From a virus: DNA of 21,365 nucleotides. Positions 12,872 to 20,741 of the stretch are shown piece after piece; positions within the stretch are counted from its first letter, which is position 1, and each line of letters starts with the position of its first letter. Under the pieces are notes generated by a model, which did no database searches, had not been told where the DNA came from, and saw nothing but the letters and a program-made list of their open reading frames with translations. The position numbers and the translations under genes are program-made. The stretch lies in the IMG/VR virus record IMGVR_UViG_3300007276_000372, positions 1-21,365 of that record, one strand, 5' to 3'.

Positions 12872-13225
12872 CTAAGTCTCCTGCACTTTGTATGTTAACC
12901 CGTTTGATGTGATGTATCTGTCACTACCAGACGGAATGTATAAAACATATACCACCACCTCGCGTGTGACCACGATAAACGCGCCCCTAGATTGCGACCG
13001 CACCCAAACGCGCTGACCAGCCGTTAAACTGTATTGCGTGAAGTCCAAAGGCGCTTGGAACGTCTGCACCCTATGCGCTGGTGCGTCAATTTCTGGCTGC
13101 GTACTGACGTTTGAAAAATGAACAAGAAACGATCCGCTAACGCCACCCTCTGCGAGAATGATTGGCGACCCTTGCGTAATCTCAACCCATGCCGCATCCG
13201 TTATTTCAACACGCTGCGTTTGCAT
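12872..13225 (-). CDS. hypothetical beta-rich structural protein, 117 aa
   Basis: I do not recognise a named family. The protein is beta-like (TQRVEITDAAWVEITQGSPI, SGSFLVHFSNVS, REVVVYVLYIPSG) with few charges, resembling small virion subunits. ATG 13225 is chosen because it overlaps the connector stop as TGATG; a longer frame to 13243 adds only six residues read from inside the upstream gene. It is followed by the beta-rich 179-residue protein one base later, and both may form one accessory structure at the neck or head. Function is unknown. Confidence 0.6.
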   Translation of the reverse strand: MQTQRVEITDAAWVEITQGSPIILAEGGVSGSFLVHFSNVSTQPEIDAPAHRVQTFQAPLDFTQYSLTAGQRVWVRSQSRGAFIVVTREVVVYVLYIPSGSDRYITSNGLTYKVQET

Positions 13226-13887
13226 CAGATATGCGCCACCCAATAACCGGACAGCAGCGACTTAGCCTGCGCCAGTGCATTGTCCGGCACGCAATCATCG
13301 CCCTTGTGACTGTATAGGTAGGCGGCAATCTGCTTAACCGCGCGCTTGAGTGATGCGGGAACGTCCGCCGCGTCGCCATACCCGGCAACGTATTCAACAA
13401 TGATCGCGTTGTTTGCGCGCAATGCAATCGGCCATGTTGATCCGACCTTTAGCGTGATGCGCCCCGGCTTGCGGAATGTGTCAACGTCAAAGATGTCGCC
13501 CGCAGTGGATTCAGTGCTGGCCTCGTCGTAAACCTTGACGCTAGATAATGTCTGCAACGGGTATCGCGGCAAACAAAGATCGCCGTGACCGCCGTACAGG
13601 TCAGCCATAGACCCTTGCCGGATACCGTCCCACCACTCCGCTTGCTGTGCGGGCCAATGGTCTAGCGCAAGCTGCCATGTCTGCGTGATTAAGGCCAGCC
13701 CTGTGGCCTCCTCTATCATCTCGCGAGCCTCTGCCACCAAAGCGTTAGCCTCTGCGTCTGGCAGGCCCGTTGCGCTTTCCACAAGGTACGACCGCAACTC
13801 TGCCGCAGTTACAGGCTCGGTCGCTGGTGCAACCGTGCGCTTGTGTCCGCGATATTGATAAAGGTCTCTAGGTGGACGAATTGCCAT
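13225..13887 (-). CDS. head-tail connector protein, gp6-like, 220 aa
   Basis: The sequence contains AAELRSYLVESATGLPDAEA and AEAREMIEEATGLALITQTW in the N-terminal helical part, LPRYPLQTLSSVKVYDE in the middle, and VPASLKRAVKQIAAYLYSH near the end. This is the gp6/phiE125 gp8-like connector family, which forms a ring under the portal. The length fits well. The ATG shares one base with the previous TAA and has AGGA 5 bases upstream. It opens the neck gene group and is followed by head closure and terminator genes. Confidence 0.9.
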   Translation of the reverse strand: MAIRPPRDLYQYRGHKRTVAPATEPVTAAELRSYLVESATGLPDAEANALVAEAREMIEEATGLALITQTWQLALDHWPAQQAEWWDGIRQGSMADLYGGHGDLCLPRYPLQTLSSVKVYDEASTESTAGDIFDVDTFRKPGRITLKVGSTWPIALRANNAIIVEYVAGYGDAADVPASLKRAVKQIAAYLYSHKGDDCVPDNALAQAKSLLSGYWVAHI

Positions 13888-14099
13888 TATTTCCTGCCTT
13901 TACGCTTGGCCTTTGTCTCGGCAGGCACGATCACTTTGCGATCTGCAACTGGATCGAACATAGCAGACGCAGCCTTATCAGCCAAGGCCCACTCTGCAAT
14001 CTGACCATCAACCACCGTCCCAAAAGGAACCGTGATAACAGTGTGACCGGAAGGCGCGCATTTGTAACCGCCCTTTTTTGTGATCTTTGCTTTCTTCAT
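13887..14099 (-). CDS. small basic protein between capsid-decoration and connector genes, 70 aa
   Basis: The protein has KKGGYKCAPSGHTVITVPFG at 9-28 followed by VDGQIAEWALADKAASAMFD and a very basic tail ETKAKRKGRK. The GYKCAPxGHTV and AEWALADKAA motifs look conserved in capsid-region genes of related phages as I recall, without an established function. AGGGGA lies 7 bases before the ATG. It is between the decoration-like gene and the connector, so a virion or assembly role is plausible. A GC-rich hairpin precedes it. Confidence 0.65.
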   Translation of the reverse strand: MKKAKITKKGGYKCAPSGHTVITVPFGTVVDGQIAEWALADKAASAMFDPVADRKVIVPAETKAKRKGRK

Positions 14100-14124
14100 G
14101 GTGATATTCCCCTATGCTTGATGA

Positions 14125-14144
14125 CGGGCCACCGCAGCGGCCCG
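14125..14144 (-). other. GC hairpin in the gap before the small basic gene
   Basis: CGGGCC and GGCCCG form a six-base perfect stem with an 8-base loop in the 54-base gap between the decoration-like gene and the small basic gene. No T-run follows on the minus strand, so it is more likely an RNA stability or attenuation element than a full terminator. This is a structural observation only. Confidence 0.4.
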
Positions 14145-14153
14145 CTTTGAAAC

Positions 14154-14588
14154 TTAGGTACGCGCAACAACAGCGCCCGCAACAGTTGTCGGGGCAAGGT
14201 GTGGCTTGCCAAGAACGCCAACCAAGGTAATAACAGCATCTGTGCCAGTTGTACCCGTTACCGTCACGCCGATATAGCGCGCGGAACCGTTGTAACCAAC
14301 AGCGCCAGCAACGACATTATCAGCGGTGTCTGACGTAACAGTGACCGTGCCGCCGTTAACTGTTTCAGTTGCCGTAACAGCAGCCGCAGCAGTTGTGTCT
14401 GCGCTTTCCTGCAACGTGACCGTAAAGCCCGAAGCAGTTCCGGCGTCTGTGATCGTGCCATTGACGACCATGATTGACGCGGCGTCGAAGCCCTTAGTGT
14501 CCAGATAGCCAGACAGACCCGGCGTAACACCGCTAAGTGTTAGCGAACCGAGGTTCACATATTGGACGTTTGAGATATTATCACGCAT
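14154..14588 (-). CDS. putative capsid decoration protein, 144 aa
   Basis: The protein is rich in Thr, Val, Gly and Ala, with strands such as VNLGSLTLSGVTPG, ASIMVVNGTITDAG, FTVTLQESADT and ARYIGVTVTGTTG. This is the composition of a small beta-sandwich virion protein, and the place right after the major capsid gene suggests capsid decoration or stabilisation. AAGGAG lies 8 bases before the ATG. It is separated from the capsid gene by a hairpin, which may adjust its level. I cannot name a family, so the call rests on composition and position. Confidence 0.6.
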   Translation of the reverse strand: MRDNISNVQYVNLGSLTLSGVTPGLSGYLDTKGFDAASIMVVNGTITDAGTASGFTVTLQESADTTAAAAVTATETVNGGTVTVTSDTADNVVAGAVGYNGSARYIGVTVTGTTGTDAVITLVGVLGKPHLAPTTVAGAVVART

Positions 14589-14619
14589 TTGATTTACTCC
14601 TTGTAATGCGTTTCAGAAA

Positions 14620-14646
14620 GGGAGGCGGCAGGAATCACCGCCCCCC
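14620..14646 (-). terminator. hairpin after the capsid gene, partial terminator
   Basis: A 9-base stem with one G-T pair (plus strand 14620-14628 with 14638-14646) encloses a 9-base loop. On the minus strand it is followed by TTTCTG, a weak T-tract that may give partial termination or protect the capsid mRNA end. On the plus strand it is followed by TATTTTTTAGG, a better terminator tail, which could block antisense transcription. Confidence 0.55.
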
Positions 14647-14652
14647 TATTTT

Positions 14653-15948
14653 TTAGGCTTTGAAGTTGATCAGCTTGATCGCTTCGAAGTTCACGACATC
14701 GCCACCAACACGCTTTGTAGTGTAGAACTGAACGTAAGGCTTCGCGCTAAACGGATCGCGCAGTGTGCGGATGCCGATGCGGTCAACGATCTGGTAGGCT
14801 GCGCGCATGTCGCCAACAGCCAAGGACAAAGAACCCGTTGCCGGATCTGGCATGTCCTCAAACGCCGCGATGGGATAGCCCATCAGTGACGCAGGCTGAC
14901 CAGCCGCAATACCCGGTGACCAAAGGTAAGCACCGTCACTATCCCTCATCTCGCGGACCAACTTTGTTGTGCCACGGTTCATGAACCAAGTAGCGTTTGC
15001 ACGGTACTGGGCTTTCAAACCATAAAGCGCATCAATCAGAACATTTCCGCCGTTTGGAGCAGCCGCAAATGCGCCATTTACGCCAGTATCAAACTGCTCA
15101 ATCGTGCCGGGCAGTGTGGTGCCGTCTGTGTAATCCAAGAAGCCGCGTGGCTTTTCAACACCGTCGCCAGTGATGAACGCAACAGCTTCAGTGCGTGCAA
15201 ACTTGTCTGCAACCTTAGCCGCGAGCCAGCTTTCCATGTTGATTTCAGCATCATCAAGGATTTTCTGGGTCGCGCGCGGGTTTGCATAAAGCTCATGCAC
15301 AGGAATTGACCACTTGCCAAGGTTTGGCGTGTTGGTTTCTGTGCGTGCGCCCGTTTCGCCAACCCAGCCAGCGTCGGCTTCGTTCAGGTCAAACAGACCC
15401 TCAAGCGAGTTAGTCGAGATTGCCTGAATGGACGCATAAGCGCGCATCGGGGAAGTCTCGAAAACCTGCGTAACGACTTGGCCGGACATGTCAGGGTTGA
15501 CCACATAGCCGCCCTGTGGATCGCCACCAACGGAAAGAGCCTTGCGCTCGATCTCGCTAAGTGCGTCCATGCCTTTGCGCATGTAGCCAGCCAGTGCGCC
15601 GTTGTAGATTTCCAGCGCGGATGCGTCAGACTTAAAGCCCTTTTGATCAAGCGCAGCGGCAACCGAACGGCTGAACTGTGCGGCTTTGGCTTCCATGTCA
15701 ACGACCTGACCGTTTTCGTCAGTGATGACGCGGGATGCCTTTTTGATGTCAAGGACTGCTTTGTCCGTGATCTCTTGCATGCGCGCCATGTCTGCGTCGA
15801 TCTTTGCCAGCTTTTCTTCAGTCACTGGATCAACAGCGCCCTTGGCTTCGATCTGCTTTAGGCGCTCGTCGTTGGCTGTCTTGTATTCAGCGAAAGCGGT
15901 ATTTACGCCTTCAACTGCTTTTTTGATTTCAATGTGATCATCCGACAT
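14653..15948 (-). CDS. major capsid protein, HK97 family with N-terminal scaffold domain, 431 aa
   Basis: Residues 1 to about 130 are charged and helical, like the delta scaffolding domain of HK97 gp5. The capsid fold begins near ALSVGGDPQGGYVVNPDMSG and shows family motifs VFETSPMRAYASI, WVGETGARTETNTP, PVHELYANPRATQKILDDA, ITGDGVEKPRGFL and MGYPIAAFEDMP. The protease encoded just upstream would remove the scaffold domain near residues 134-140. ATG 15948 is chosen because AAAGGAG lies 8 bases before it; a longer frame to 16002 lies within the protease gene. It overlaps the protease end by 11 bases. No separate scaffold gene is seen, consistent with the built-in domain. Confidence 0.96.
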   Translation of the reverse strand: MSDDHIEIKKAVEGVNTAFAEYKTANDERLKQIEAKGAVDPVTEEKLAKIDADMARMQEITDKAVLDIKKASRVITDENGQVVDMEAKAAQFSRSVAAALDQKGFKSDASALEIYNGALAGYMRKGMDALSEIERKALSVGGDPQGGYVVNPDMSGQVVTQVFETSPMRAYASIQAISTNSLEGLFDLNEADAGWVGETGARTETNTPNLGKWSIPVHELYANPRATQKILDDAEINMESWLAAKVADKFARTEAVAFITGDGVEKPRGFLDYTDGTTLPGTIEQFDTGVNGAFAAAPNGGNVLIDALYGLKAQYRANATWFMNRGTTKLVREMRDSDGAYLWSPGIAAGQPASLMGYPIAAFEDMPDPATGSLSLAVGDMRAAYQIVDRIGIRTLRDPFSAKPYVQFYTTKRVGGDVVNFEAIKLINFKA

Positions 15949-16597
15949 TTGAAATGCTCCTTTGGAGTTGTGAAAGTTGTTCGATGATGTCCCGTAGGCC
16001 ACCGTTATCAGCTTCCGTCACATCAGCATCCCGCTGCGGCTCAAGTGCTTTGTAGCCATGCAATGCAATTGCTGTGGCGTCTTTGCGGCTGTAGCCTGCA
16101 TCCCGCAGAAACGCCTCAAAATCTCGTTCGGTCTTGATTGACTTGATGTCAGTAATCCTAGCCGCTTCCAACATTGGGAACGTCACGACCGACACCTCGT
16201 ATAGATCAACCTCAAGCAAGCGACGGACTGCGCCGCTGCCTTCCTCTGTGGCTGCGATGGTTTTGTATCCAATGGACATGCTGTCGATAGCGCCATGACG
16301 CATTAAGGCCATAGCCTCGCGCCCTTTGACAACGTCCTTGAGCAATCGTCCCTTAACGAACAGCCCGCGCTCGTCTTCACTGACTTCATCCCAAACGCCG
16401 ATTACTTGGCTGGGATCGTGCTGCCATAGCATCTTAGGTTTGCGGGTTGCGATTGATTTTGTAAATGCGCCACGGCTTACAACGTCCATGCCTTGGTCAA
16501 CAACGTCAAAAACGCTGGCATAGCCTTCAAAGATGCCGTTTTCGTCAGGCTCGCGCTTGATTTCAAAGCTGACTGACTTGTGTTTAATCTCTGTCAC
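15938..16597 (-). CDS. HK97 family prohead protease, 219 aa
   Basis: This is the serine protease that matures the capsid shell. Visible family motifs are FEGYASVFDVVDQGMDVVSR, PKMLWQHDPSQVIG with the catalytic His (H60), HGAIDSMSIGY with the probable Ser (S108, or S106), and LYEVSVVTFP (E134). The C-terminal helix region (DAGYSRKDATAIALHG) is usual for capsid-targeting. The start is GTG at 16597 with GGAG 5 bases upstream. A promoter-like element lies in the 90-base gap before it, so protease and capsid may form a separately boosted unit. Confidence 0.95.
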   Translation of the reverse strand: MTEIKHKSVSFEIKREPDENGIFEGYASVFDVVDQGMDVVSRGAFTKSIATRKPKMLWQHDPSQVIGVWDEVSEDERGLFVKGRLLKDVVKGREAMALMRHGAIDSMSIGYKTIAATEEGSGAVRRLLEVDLYEVSVVTFPMLEAARITDIKSIKTERDFEAFLRDAGYSRKDATAIALHGYKALEPQRDADVTEADNGGLRDIIEQLSQLQRSISNVG

Positions 16598-16647
16598 TTG
16601 ATCTCCATCAGCGGGAATTGGGATGCTTCACAGCAGCCGTTTGCAAA

Positions 16648-16676
16648 GTAATAGCACAGTTATTGCAAACTTGCAA
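16648..16676 (-). promoter_or_regulatory. putative promoter before the protease-capsid pair
   Basis: On the minus strand TTGCAA (16676-16671) is followed 17 bases later by TATTAC (16653-16648), preceded by TG-C as an extended -10. Each hexamer matches four of six consensus bases. Three TTGCAA palindromes lie at 16641, 16663 and 16671. The TGTGCTA core recurs before the portal and tail tube genes. Confidence 0.45.
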
Positions 16677-16687
16677 ACCCATGCAAC

Positions 16688-17464
16688 CTAGTCAACATCA
16701 AACTCATCATCCAGAACGTGCGCAATCTGACATCGGCAATTAATAACCCCGCGCGCCGGGCCAGACCTATCGCCGGGATACATCAGGCGATAAGACCCAA
16801 AGTTAAAGTCTTGATCCATGTCAACGACCTCGCCATCCATGTCCGCGTGTTCGTCCCGTGTGCGCCCATCGCCAGCAGCAACCCATTCCTTGCGCAGTTT
16901 TAGCCCTGTGGCCTTAGCTGCCTCGTCTGCCCCATAGTTAGCCGCCCCGTGAACCTCTGTCCGCGCAATCATATTGGCACGGAAACGCGGAATTGTTCTG
17001 GACAACGTGCGCAACTGCTTTGATATTTCTGTGAGCGACGATCCAGCCGCCTGACCAGCGCCGATCACGTTGACAATGTTCTGCCGCAATGTTTCAGAGA
17101 CCATCGTAATGCGCGCGCGGATCATTTCGCTGCTGATATACTCAAGTGACAGCCGCGCGAACAACTCGGCAAACGATTTCGTCTCAAGGATAAGCCCAGA
17201 AGCCTTGCCCTGATCCAGAACCCGCCCACCAAATGCCCTGATAGATACGTTTGCTATTTGCGCCCAGATCTCCGCCATTCGCTCCTCATGTTCAAGTGGT
17301 AGGGTGGGTGTGGCGCGGGTTGCCTCATATTGCGCAATCATCTCGCCCATTGCGCGGGATATTTCAGCCTCAAGGACGCGCTCAAATCGCGCCGTTAATT
17401 GATCCTGCAAGAGCGTCGTGGCCCGTGCGGATGAAGCCGCTGATGTGCCAACCAGATACTTCAC
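16688..17464 (-). CDS. phage head morphogenesis protein, SPP1 gp7 / Mu F-like, 258 aa
   Basis: The N-terminal two thirds are helical. The C-terminal domain carries the family signature: MIARTEVHGAANYGADEAAK, WVAAGDGRTRDEHADMDGEV, then YPGDRSGPARGVINCRCQ. This minor capsid protein enters the prohead with the portal and in SPP1 affects DNA ejection; in Mu-type phages it is needed for head assembly. The start is GTG at 17464, overlapping the portal stop as GTGA, so portal and this protein are co-translated. Length is in the usual range. Confidence 0.93.
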   Translation of the reverse strand: MKYLVGTSAASSARATTLLQDQLTARFERVLEAEISRAMGEMIAQYEATRATPTLPLEHEERMAEIWAQIANVSIRAFGGRVLDQGKASGLILETKSFAELFARLSLEYISSEMIRARITMVSETLRQNIVNVIGAGQAAGSSLTEISKQLRTLSRTIPRFRANMIARTEVHGAANYGADEAAKATGLKLRKEWVAAGDGRTRDEHADMDGEVVDMDQDFNFGSYRLMYPGDRSGPARGVINCRCQIAHVLDDEFDVD

Positions 17465-18714
17465 TTGATTTCATAGCCTGCAATGATTGCCGCCGTCTTT
17501 GCGTCGATGCCACCGAACCCGCCTTCTTGCTTGGGTTCCGCCAATACGTCACCGCCAGCAATAGGCTCGTACCCCATAGCCTTGCGCTTTTCATTAACTG
17601 TCAGGCTTGGCGATGCGTCCAGCATGGTCCATAACGTTTTGCGCTTGTCCACGATAGCCGGGATTTGATCCAAGTCAGGCCGCAACTCAAGACCAAACGG
17701 CTCGCCTATCCAGTTCGTCCAATCCTGCGCCAACTTATCAAGCAGCGGCAAGATTGTGTCCTCCCAGAACGCCAAACGCGCCTCGGCATAATTGGAATAT
17801 GTGTTATCGCCGGGGATGCCTAGCAGTTGAGGCGGAACACCCCAAGCCAAAGCAACGTCACGCGCGGCACTGTTCTTTGTCTCAAGTGCCAGCATGTCTT
17901 TAGGCGATGCGCCCATTGCCTGCCACTCCAGCCCGCCCTCAAGCAGCATCGGACGGCCTGCGTTCTTAGCGCCTTGATACTGGTCCTCTGTCTGCGCCTT
18001 TAATCGGTTATAGTTCTCGTCGCTTAGGGTTTCCCCGTCCTTCATCACAAGCGCGCCTGATGGTCGTGCGCTGTTCTGCAATAGCGCCTGCATCCACGCC
18101 ATGCTTTCGTTATGCTGGTCGATTGCATATGTGCCTGCGCGGGCTGGGCTTTGGCCGTACCAATCATCAAGCGGATTGAATAGCTTGGTGTGAAGGATCG
18201 GCCCTTTCTGCGTGTCAGGGTCAACATCAAACCGCGTCTTGCGCCCGTTGATGTCGTACTCGTATGCAATTGGAACGCCGCGCGATCCGGGGATGACCTT
18301 CATGCGGTCTGACCTGTGGATGTATAACTCGCGCGGTAGGTTTGCGGTTGCTGTGATTTGTTCTTCGTACGCGTTGCCGCTAATCATCAAATAGGCGACC
18401 TTGGCCTCCATGTATTCACGACCAGACATGGCTGGGTTCGGTCGCGCGATAAGGTCAAGCAATGGGGATTGTGTCACTTCAACATCGCCCCGCCATGCAG
18501 TCCACGGCACCGATGCAACAGCCTCCGCAATGGCGGACACGGCACGATATGCAACCACGTTTTTTTGATATGCCTCTGGTGCGTATAGCTTGGCGTTGGT
18601 ATCTGATGACCAAACCGCCTGCCCCGGCGACATGACGATGGTCGCAGCGGTTGCGCTTTCTTTCGTCTCAACCACTGGCTGCGCTTTGGCGCGAAACATA
18701 TCTGTAAATTTCAT
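17461..18714 (-). CDS. phage portal protein, HK97 family, 417 aa
   Basis: The portal forms the dodecameric ring at one capsid vertex through which DNA is packaged. Family motifs are ISGNAYEEQ, LFNPLDDWYGQSPARAGTYA, LALETKNSAARDVALAWGVP followed by PQLLGIPGDNTYSNYAEAR, FWEDTILPLLDKLAQ and SLTVNEKRKAMGYEPIAGGD. ATG 18714 is preferred to a frame start at 18735 because AGGG lies 6 bases upstream and the protein then begins MKFTDMFRAKAQ like relatives. It is separated from the terminase gene by a 57-base gap with a promoter-like motif. Confidence 0.95.
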   Translation of the reverse strand: MKFTDMFRAKAQPVVETKESATAATIVMSPGQAVWSSDTNAKLYAPEAYQKNVVAYRAVSAIAEAVASVPWTAWRGDVEVTQSPLLDLIARPNPAMSGREYMEAKVAYLMISGNAYEEQITATANLPRELYIHRSDRMKVIPGSRGVPIAYEYDINGRKTRFDVDPDTQKGPILHTKLFNPLDDWYGQSPARAGTYAIDQHNESMAWMQALLQNSARPSGALVMKDGETLSDENYNRLKAQTEDQYQGAKNAGRPMLLEGGLEWQAMGASPKDMLALETKNSAARDVALAWGVPPQLLGIPGDNTYSNYAEARLAFWEDTILPLLDKLAQDWTNWIGEPFGLELRPDLDQIPAIVDKRKTLWTMLDASPSLTVNEKRKAMGYEPIAGGDVLAEPKQEGGFGGIDAKTAAIIAGYEIK

Positions 18715-18729
18715 TTTCTGCCCTATGGT

Positions 18730-18771
18730 TTGCAACTTTGCAGTATTATTAGCACAACTTCGCAGGATTTG
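18730..18771 (-). promoter_or_regulatory. putative promoter before the portal gene
   Basis: The 57-base terminase-portal gap holds, on the minus strand, TGTGCTAATAATACTGC, with an extended -10-like TGC before an AT-rich stretch. A clear -35 box is not seen; TAGCAA is the nearest candidate. A TTGCAA palindrome lies at 18730-18735 and a near copy at 18738. The same TGTGCTA and TTGCAA elements lie before the protease gene. Confidence 0.4.
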
Positions 18772-19995
18772 CTATAGCGAGCGAATACTAGGTGCGCCCT
18801 TGGATTTAATCATCGGCCCAAGCGCATATCGGATAGCGTCAATGTAGTGGTTGTTCGCGTCAACGACTACAGGCAAAATATCCTCCGATAATCGGTCGAC
18901 CTTGTAACTGTAAAGGCGAAACTCGCGCGCAACCGATGTGCAGTCTGGATGAATAACGATTTGCTCGTATGATTTCATATGCTCAACACCATCGGCAACA
19001 GACCCCGGCCACTTCTTGACGCCTTGCATATTTGGCAGGCCGTGGCGTTTTAGGTAACTGATGCTTTCAGGCCGTGCGCTGTCTGCGCGTATCGCGTGCC
19101 TATCAATGCCGGGTATGCGGTCAATAATAAATTGCGATGTTGCGTCCAACTCCAGCTTAACCTTGCCAGCCTCGCGCCTGATATAAAGCGTCTTGTCATG
19201 TATGAAGCATTCAACGGCAACAGTCGGATCTTGCGCAAAGCCAAAGTCGATACCGTAGTACGGCCCGCTCCAGAACGGCGCAGGTTCAAATTCATTAACA
19301 TCAAACTTTCCCGCAAAAATCTGCGCTTCCGTCATGGTTAAGAAAGCGCCCTCCCAAACATGATCGTAAATGTCTGGCCGCAATCTGTGATCGTCCAGCC
19401 GTTGCTGGTTCAGCATGTCTGGAAACCACGGATTGTCCCGCCAATTGACCTCTGTAATAATACAACTTGCTGGCGGATTTTCCACGAACCGCTTATGCGT
19501 TGCGCTATCTGCGCTTTCCGGGTTGTAGCTGATCCAGATTTCAGCGTCATCGTCTCGAATGGTCGGCAATAACTTACGCCAAGCAACCTCGGATACGTTT
19601 TCCGCTTCCTCAATCCATGCGCCAATGATCCGCGCTTTTGACTTTACGCTGTCGAGGTTGTGGCGAAGTCCGGCAAAGACAAAACTGATGCGCTTGCATT
19701 TGGTGCGCACATATTTTTCGCCAACATCAAAGAACGCTTCAAGCATTGGATCGGATCGAATTGCGGATTTGATTTCCTGCAAGCTGCTTTCGTCAAGGCT
19801 GTTGAGGTGTTCACGCCCGCAAAGAAACACGCCTTCCTTGCCGGACATTGCCATGCGCATGACGTAGACCGCAGCCATGATTGCAAGCGGTGCAGTCTTT
19901 CCCCCACCACGTCCACCCTTGAACACCCTAAATGTTGCGGGTTGTGCAAAGTTAGCGGCTACCTTTTGAGATACCTTGACCCGGAGTTCAGTCAT
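18772..19995 (-). CDS. terminase large subunit, PBSX-type, 407 aa
   Basis: This is the packaging motor ATPase and nuclease. The Walker A motif is FKGGRGGGKTAP (residues 25-36), Walker B is IIGAWIEEAE (123-132), and the coupling motif is ISYNPES (155-161). Nuclease acidic residues are D250 in YGIDFGFAQDP, D305 in IRADSARPES and D386 in NNHYIDAIRYAL. The pattern fits the PBSX/Terminase_3 group. ATG 19995 is chosen over a frame start at 20055, since the earlier residues are Arg/Leu-rich and unlike the family; it overlaps the previous stop by 8 bases. Portal follows after a short promoter-like gap. Confidence 0.95.
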   Translation of the reverse strand: MTELRVKVSQKVAANFAQPATFRVFKGGRGGGKTAPLAIMAAVYVMRMAMSGKEGVFLCGREHLNSLDESSLQEIKSAIRSDPMLEAFFDVGEKYVRTKCKRISFVFAGLRHNLDSVKSKARIIGAWIEEAENVSEVAWRKLLPTIRDDDAEIWISYNPESADSATHKRFVENPPASCIITEVNWRDNPWFPDMLNQQRLDDHRLRPDIYDHVWEGAFLTMTEAQIFAGKFDVNEFEPAPFWSGPYYGIDFGFAQDPTVAVECFIHDKTLYIRREAGKVKLELDATSQFIIDRIPGIDRHAIRADSARPESISYLKRHGLPNMQGVKKWPGSVADGVEHMKSYEQIVIHPDCTSVAREFRLYSYKVDRLSEDILPVVVDANNHYIDAIRYALGPMIKSKGAPSIRSL

Positions 19996-20359
19996 TGTCT
20001 TTCTTTGGCGCAACACCCTCAATGATAAACGCAGAAGGCGGCGACATAGACCCATCGCTTGACGTGCTGTCTACATGCTGCGTTGGTGCGCCTAGCCCGC
20101 GTGTCTCGCTGTCTGTCAGCAGCTTTAGAAATGCAGCGTCGATGTGATCCATGCGTGCCTGCGCCTGTAGGATATCCATGTGTTCGGTCGCGGCATCTAG
20201 TAACATGCCCCGCAGCTTGGTTGCCTTTTCAGCGTTGGCTATTTCCATCTTGCGTTGCTCGGATGTTCTGCCTTGTGGGTTCGCACGTTCACCCGCCCCA
20301 AAGCGAGTGCTAGGGGACGGGTTTGGATTTCCCTGCGGTGCTGTTTTGTCTTTTTCCAT
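19988..20359 (-). CDS. putative terminase small subunit, 123 aa
   Basis: The gene sits directly before the large terminase and overlaps it by 8 bases, the usual place of the small subunit. The N-terminus is low-complexity (GNPNPSPSTRFGAGERANPQ), with FGAGERANPQGR recalling the DUF5681-type motif seen in some terminase-linked proteins. Residues about 30-90 are helical and may form the oligomerising core. No clear helix-turn-helix is seen. ATG 20359 is used, but it lacks a ribosome site; GTG 20407 would add 16 residues and cannot be excluded. The role is inferred from position. Confidence 0.6.
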   Translation of the reverse strand: MEKDKTAPQGNPNPSPSTRFGAGERANPQGRTSEQRKMEIANAEKATKLRGMLLDAATEHMDILQAQARMDHIDAAFLKLLTDSETRGLGAPTQHVDSTSSDGSMSPPSAFIIEGVAPKKDND

Positions 20360-20426
20360 GTCAGGAAATTTACCACATCCGTTGTTTCTGTTCAAGCGTC
20401 GCCCCACACGTCACCGCCCGGCCTTA

Positions 20427-20741
20427 TCAAGCAGCCTCGCCATAAGCATCAAAGCACTTCAATTCTTCAATGTTGCGAAAGTCCTCAATAACATCTGCAA
20501 CGATGCTTGGCGTGCGATAGCGTGGCGTGCTGTATGCGTCAATGACCATCTGATACTGCGTTTGGTTGATGTTATCCCATGCCGTTAGCGTTGTGGATAG
20601 CGGGACACCGATTTGGCGGCTGTTCATAACCAGTTCTGCGGTCTTGCCCCAAGCCGTGCATATGTCCATTGCACTTAGCTGTTCGGCCTGTGCTGTTGTT
20701 GCTGTGATTGCGATCAAAGCCGCTGCGATTGTGAGTTTCAT
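20427..20741 (-). CDS. exported small protein of unknown function, 104 aa
   Basis: A clear signal peptide (MKLTIAAALIAITATTAQA) with AQA cleavage before Glu20 is followed by about 85 residues with two Cys (C28, C96) that may form a disulfide in the periplasm. The segment ELVMNSRQIGVPLS and VIDAYSTPRYRTPS resemble a small periplasmic family repeatedly found in phages, of unknown function. AGGAG lies 7 bases before the ATG, which overlaps the previous stop as ATGA. Its place just before terminase genes is unusual for an exported protein. Envelope modification or exclusion of other phages are possible but unproven. Confidence 0.75.
   Translation of the reverse strand: MKLTIAAALIAITATTAQAEQLSAMDICTAWGKTAELVMNSRQIGVPLSTTLTAWDNINQTQYQMVIDAYSTPRYRTPSIVADVIEDFRNIEELKCFDAYGEAA

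Noticed and set aside
15384-15752. 122-aa minus-strand frame inside the capsid gene
   Set aside because: Ser/Arg/Leu-rich composition typical of a shifted reading of a well-supported capsid gene; no start signal.
16598-16687. Sigma-54 type promoter in the protease gap
   Set aside because: TTGCAA resembles the -12 half of a sigma-54 site, but no GG at the right spacing upstream was found; sigma-70-like hexamers fit better.
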